A DNA stretch of 64,000 nucleotides from Ehretia macrophylla (taxonomy: Eukaryota > Streptophyta > Magnoliopsida > Boraginales > Ehretiaceae). Each line of letters starts with the position of its first letter. Position 1 is the first letter of the stretch. The position numbers and the translations under genes were made by a program. The DNA lies in contig CM075765.1 of the NCBI GenBank assembly GCA_037974665.1, positions 56,367,747 through 56,431,746 of the forward strand, in the 5' to 3' direction. Under the pieces are notes generated by a model. It ran no database searches. It was not told the origin of the DNA and was given only the letters and a program-made list of their open reading frames with translations. Of this stretch, positions 59,501 to 64,000 are shown one piece after another.

Positions 59501-61743
59501 TTAGCAAGATATTTAGCGCAAGAACTTGGTTTGAGTTAGTGCACTAACTAGGTAGTTTTGTTTCCCCTAATGGCTCTATCTCTGTGGTAACCCGGACTAG
59601 TAGCAACCGATCCTAGTAAATAAGATATTATTTCATAGAATTGATAGTTCTTTCTCTTTCCTTTCTCCTAGAGGAATTGAGTCGTTCATTTTGGTCTAAC
59701 TTCGTTACTGTACCCAGGTCTCACTTTGATAATGTACTATCCTAGACCTCTGTCTATCTCAACATTGATAGAAATTCATAGTTAGGTTAGCTAGCCCGGT
59801 AACCCCAACAAGTGGGAGGGTCTGCACTTTCCCAATCATACAATTATGCCAGACAATTCTATTTCATTCATTCTCCATTCAAAACCGTCTACTCCGGGAA
59901 CCCATAATCTGACGTTTCTTTCATATGAATTTTTTCATGAATTCAACATCTGACCATCCTTTCTTCTTTCCATTCCAAAAAGGAATGTTTGGTATGCGGT
60001 CCGTCCTTAGAAATACCCGGGGAATCCCCCTTTTGTGATTTTTCAAAAGCGTGCTTCCGTTTCTTGTTCTTCGAGCTCAACCAATCATGCTTCTTTCTCA
60101 ATTGCATGATTCCTAGCTGCTAGTTCCTAGATCAGAGGATGCCGGTGAGTTTGATTGTTCTAACTTCTACGGTTGTAAGTTGTCTTAAGGCGCCTTCCAG
60201 TTCCAGCCCAATAGGGGCACTTTCCTATGAGGAGGATCCTCATTTAGAAGAAGGAAGAAAAACCTACGTATCCTTTCGCCTGGAGCTAGGAGTCCAAGCT
60301 AGGATCAGCTCTCGGAAGTCAAACATCTTCTCTGTAGCTAGGTTAGTTCGGGCTACGACCTTTCGAGCAACGCAGTTCATGAGCTGCTATCTCCGACAGA
60401 GGTTAGGTCTTCTTTTGTTCTGCAACTGTTATTCTTCCTTCAACCTGTACACAAGCCAAGGCTTCTCGAAGTCAAGTACATCAAAGGTAGGGGAAGAAAG
60501 GGTCATCTCAGGATGGACTCAATATCTATTATCTTGGGTCGGGTCTGCTCCCTTTCTCCAAATCTTTTGTTTCAAGCATCAAACGGAAAAAAAAGTCATA
60601 AGAGAGTAGGCATATAAACAAGCAAACCCGGCCTAGGAGGAATGTACCGAAACATCATACATCTGTGACTGAAAGCTTTATCTACCCTATCTCTTGTGAA
60701 AAATTCTTTGTTGATCGACCTGTGTGACATTAGCCAATCAATTCATTCAATCGACGAACTAGTAAGGATGATAACCAGATACTTTTCTTATTCTTGGGGC
60801 TCAATCACTAAGGCGGGCTGCTTGCTGAGTCTCCCCATTTTTTTATTTTAAAAAAAAGGGGATCCCTTCTATCCCCTGCTAGTTGGATAAAGTGGGTTAC
60901 TTTCTCATATTATCCATTTCGAGATGGTGGATCAGGCTAATCAGACTTGAGCTTTCTCGTCTGGATTGGTGGATCCGGATCCCCCAAGAAAGGTTTTCAT
61001 TCCTGCTCTGGGGCTGGTCGTAGATCACTAGGAGAGATAAGAATGTTTTAGCTGTTAGCTCTTCTTGCCTAGTAGCAGTAGCGCTAGGCTGTCCTATCTT
61101 TGTACTTGGGAGAGCTGGATGGCGCAAGGGGTCTTTCTTTAGGAATTCTTAAACCATGGGCTCCATCTCCATAAGTTCTTGTCGAGGACTCATTAGAACA
61201 GCCCTTCTCTTCCTTCCTTTCACCAAAGAGCCCTTTTTCGCTTACGCGCCTCTACAAGAGCCATTATTTCGTCTAGGCCGATTTCACCCGGGCTTCGGAT
61301 CCCTTTATAAAAAGATTCTACAAAGAGTCGCCTTAGTAGGGGAGTTCCAGCAGCTCTTCTAGTCGAGAAAAAGAAGCAAATCAATGATGAAAAGAAGAAT
61401 AATAAAGTCTACTTCGCACCTTCGTGCTCAACATGTTCTGATCCCACCCCATCAATAGGCCAGCCAAAGAGAGCGACTGGTAGAGAAAAAGATTAGATAT
61501 AGAGTGGAAGGCAGAACGAATCCAAAAGCTAATCTAACACTCTGATAATCCTAGGAGAGGGACGAAGTAGTTCTAGCCTGAGTCTCAAACTCTGGTAGGT
61601 AAGGGAGAAGTGCAACTCCTCCTGAAACTGTATTAATGGTAGAAGAAACTACAACTTCCATTGCAAATTCAGGGGATTAGAAAAGCAAAAGCCCAGATCT
61701 ATAAAAGACATAGTCTATATATACGACTTCTTCATGCCCCAGC
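56503..61743. other. Mitochondrial-like block without recognised genes
   Basis: 5.24 kb of balanced composition with many short open frames. The largest is 156 codons at 60139-60609 (plus, starting MPVSLIVLTSTVVSCLKAPS), with no domain or membrane pattern I recognise. A smaller frame at 61156-61362 (68 codons) is likewise unknown. No tRNA or rRNA signature found. It follows the NUMT blocks across a TSD-flanked solo LTR, hence the assignment; its mitochondrial origin is inference. Confidence 0.45.
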
Positions 61744-64000
61744 TATCACGCCCTGATCCGACCTCGCAAAAGGCCAAGCCCGGACCCGACACACGGACAG
61801 AGTCTCCTCTGAACCGTGGACGGTCTGAAAACCCTACATTCAACATAATACTTGCGAAAGCCATAATAAACATTTGACTCAAGACAACTTTCTTTTAAAA
61901 CATATACATCTTCTCATTAACAACTTTGCAAACCCAAAATGTCATGCATACTACACAAGTATTTATGCCACAAAACAGTTAAACCGTTAGTATGCAATTC
62001 TTTACTAGCCATAAGAGTATATCTTTACAACTTCACATTCTTTCAACTTTTACAACATAAGACCATAAAGGCCTCAAAATAGAAACTACATACAAGGCTA
62101 CAAGCTTTAAAATGAAGCGTCAACCAAGCATTAAACACATTAAGCATGGCCCGCACAAAAGTCTGGCAACCAACCACCAGCTAAGCAAAGAAGTGCTATC
62201 AAGGAAACACCTCAACTTGCTCCTCCTCCTTAATTACCTCAATAGGATCCGCTTCAAGTACTCTTGTAAAAATATGGTATAGAAAGGAATGAGCAAAAAC
62301 TATTGCTCAGCGAGGGTTATTGGTCTCAAGGACGGAAATGAGAGGAGAATGCAATGCAAATAGTCAAGAAATTCATTCAATTATCATATAGAGATACCAC
62401 AAAGCCAACAATAAACAAGACAAGCATTAAAACTATAAACACTCATTCAAAGGATACGATTCACTTTCCACGAGCAACTTTCAATCACGAATTCGATGAC
62501 GACGCGCCGGCCCAAACCACCTTATAACTTCAGTTTGGAATACCCCGGAAGTATCCATCAATTCTACGACCCAAATCTCCCTGGGAGGTAACCCAAGCGA
62601 GAAAGGGAATAGGACACGGAGCTAAGGCAACCAACACTGGCAACCCGAGGCTACCCAGAGAGGCCCATCACACCACCCTTGACTCTATGAATGCAATACA
62701 ATATGCAATGCAACAATCGAGAAATCAAGCAATAGAGCCACACGTGGGAGAATAACAAAGTAGGCTACTCTCGCACGCAATAGCAACTATTTATACACAT
62801 TTCAATCAGAATCAACTCTAACAAGCATATCAAGCAATATTAAGCATTCAATAGACATAACATTAAGAAAACAAACAAAATCACAAAACGATCCCGACTT
62901 TCCAAATGCTACTACTTTCAAACGAGCCACGAGTTCTGGAAACCGACTTCACCAATCCTCCTAGGCCACCACAAGGCACGTCTAAAGACCCCGAAACCCT
63001 ACTTTACCCTAGAATTCACGCAAAACCCCTATTTTCCCCTTTGCTCGTTTGAACTACAACTAACCTAACCAAACACCCAACCAACGCCATAACCACACCA
63101 AAAGTGCTTCCATGGCCTGCCGAGACAATGCCATCATGAAAAAAGAGGAAATGCTAACCTCGACCTAAACGACCCCGACTTTCACCAATGTATATTTCTC
63201 ATTTTTTTCCATTACTCAATCCAAACAAATCATGCATTTAGGCATTCTAGCATATCTAGCATCTTTTCACATCAACAAAATACATAACGGAGCAACTTCA
63301 TGGATTCAAGGGTTTACTATTCATAATTTACTATTCAACTAACAATTTAAATTGCAATCTCAATATTCAGCCGTAGAAAATGTTAAAAATCTGTAAATAC
63401 ATGTTCTACAATTGTCAAGGAACATTCTTAAAGCATCAAAACTATTAAAACAACAAACTACGGATAAAACCCAAAAATCATAAAGTTGATATACATGATA
63501 TTCAAATGCGCAAATAACGTGCTTCCCTCACATTAGACACTCCTAGTCGCTAGGAAAACCTCGCTGGATGCCTCGGAAACAACCCCGTGCAAGCTCATGC
63601 GAAAATTTGAAGTTTGAAGATTGAAAATGTTTTTTTTCCTTTCCTCTTGGTTTTGGCCTGCTCAACTATTTTTCAGCTTGTTTTTATTTATTTTGCAATG
63701 TTTTAAGCTAAATAAGATGACAAGCCTTTGGTCAAATTGTCAAGCTTGGTCAACTAACTTAAAAATTGGTCAAATTGGCCTATTTTATGCATTTTAAAGC
63801 TATAACAACCATCACCAGATTAATTCTAGATAACAACAAATAAAATATTAAATTTAAGGCACCAAAATACTAGTTTCACTATTTGTTGAGGACTAGTAGA
63901 CACCCTCTAACTATCGCTCTCGAAATGCAATGCATTTTGCGACAATAAAGATGCAACAATTTGATTTCAAAGAACTTAAGAAAATATAATTTTCAGAATA
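61744..64000 (-). repeat. Tekay LTR, cut by the right window edge
   Basis: Starts TATCACGCCCTGATCCG (the normal TGTCACGCCCCGACCCG with TG changed to TA) and aligns with 5222-7500 to within about 40 bases of its end. CCAGC at 61739-61743 is the probable left TSD. Whether it is a solo LTR or the 3' LTR of a minus-strand element continuing to the right cannot be decided here. Confidence 0.92.
62199..62263 (-). other. Acidic mini-reading frame in the Tekay LTR, copy 3
   Basis: The frame reads RVLEADPIEVIKEEEQVEVFP and TGA on the minus strand. The acceptor-like CAG of the other copies is CAA here, so this copy would have lost the putative splice site, while frame and stop are kept. Confidence 0.45.

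Noticed and set aside
60139..60609. 156-codon frame as a mitochondrial gene
   Set aside because: No recognisable domain, no conserved neighbour, and frames of this size are expected in mitochondrial spacers. Mentioned only in the block description.
25153..61743. Reading the window as part of a real mitochondrial genome
   Set aside because: nad5 and atp9 carry several stops and frameshifts, rrn26 is partial, and many TSD-flanked nuclear-type LTR elements are embedded.

Overview
This is a plant nuclear DNA window, almost certainly from a flowering plant. It has no intact host gene. About 45 kb is nested LTR retrotransposons. The other ~18 kb is mitochondrial DNA inserted in the nucleus (a NUMT). 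The nuclear reading rests on long-LTR Ty3/gypsy (Tekay/Del chromovirus) and Ty1/copia (Angela/BARE-like) elements with 5-bp target site duplications (TSDs), and on plant mitochondrial genes full of stops and frameshifts.

Left part (1-25152): the tail of a long LTR (1-351, family C) lies inside a decayed minus-strand Tekay element (352-7500: integrase plus chromodomain, RNase H, RT, protease, gag, PBS, 2.28-kb 5' LTR). That element interrupts a minus-strand copia element at 7500. The copia (RT/RNase H, integrase, protease, gag, long leader, PBS, ~2.5-kb LTR) is split again at 10616/20131 by a 9.5-kb non-autonomous element, LARD1, with 2.75-kb LTRs and 1.7 kb of non-coding interior. The 3' LTR of LARD1 holds a solo Tekay LTR (10781-13057). 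All these junctions were read directly, with TSDs GTGTC and CTAAC.

Mitochondrial part (25153-61743): four blocks, about 18.3 kb once inserts are removed. They hold a 5' part of rrn26 (+), the cluster trnC-trnN-trnY (-), nad5 exon 2, nad5 intron 1 with a recognisable domain V, nad5 exon 1, and atp9 (all -), plus several kb I cannot assign. The intron shows that DNA, not mRNA, was transferred. The NUMT is interrupted by a solo LTR (family D, 35767-44972, TSD CCTTC) carrying LARD2 (37261-43959), by a truncated family C gypsy element (47276-53875, TSD TTTGG), and by a family C solo LTR (54042-56497, TSD ATCTC). It ends at another Tekay LTR (61744 to beyond the window).

Nothing here works as a gene set. 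All polyproteins are broken and several catalytic residues are lost. The most interesting signals are a short acidic reading frame behind a splice-acceptor-like site near the 3' end of LTRs from three families, the two related non-autonomous LARD elements that keep Tekay-type PBS and PPT, and a templated-filler deletion scar in one LTR.
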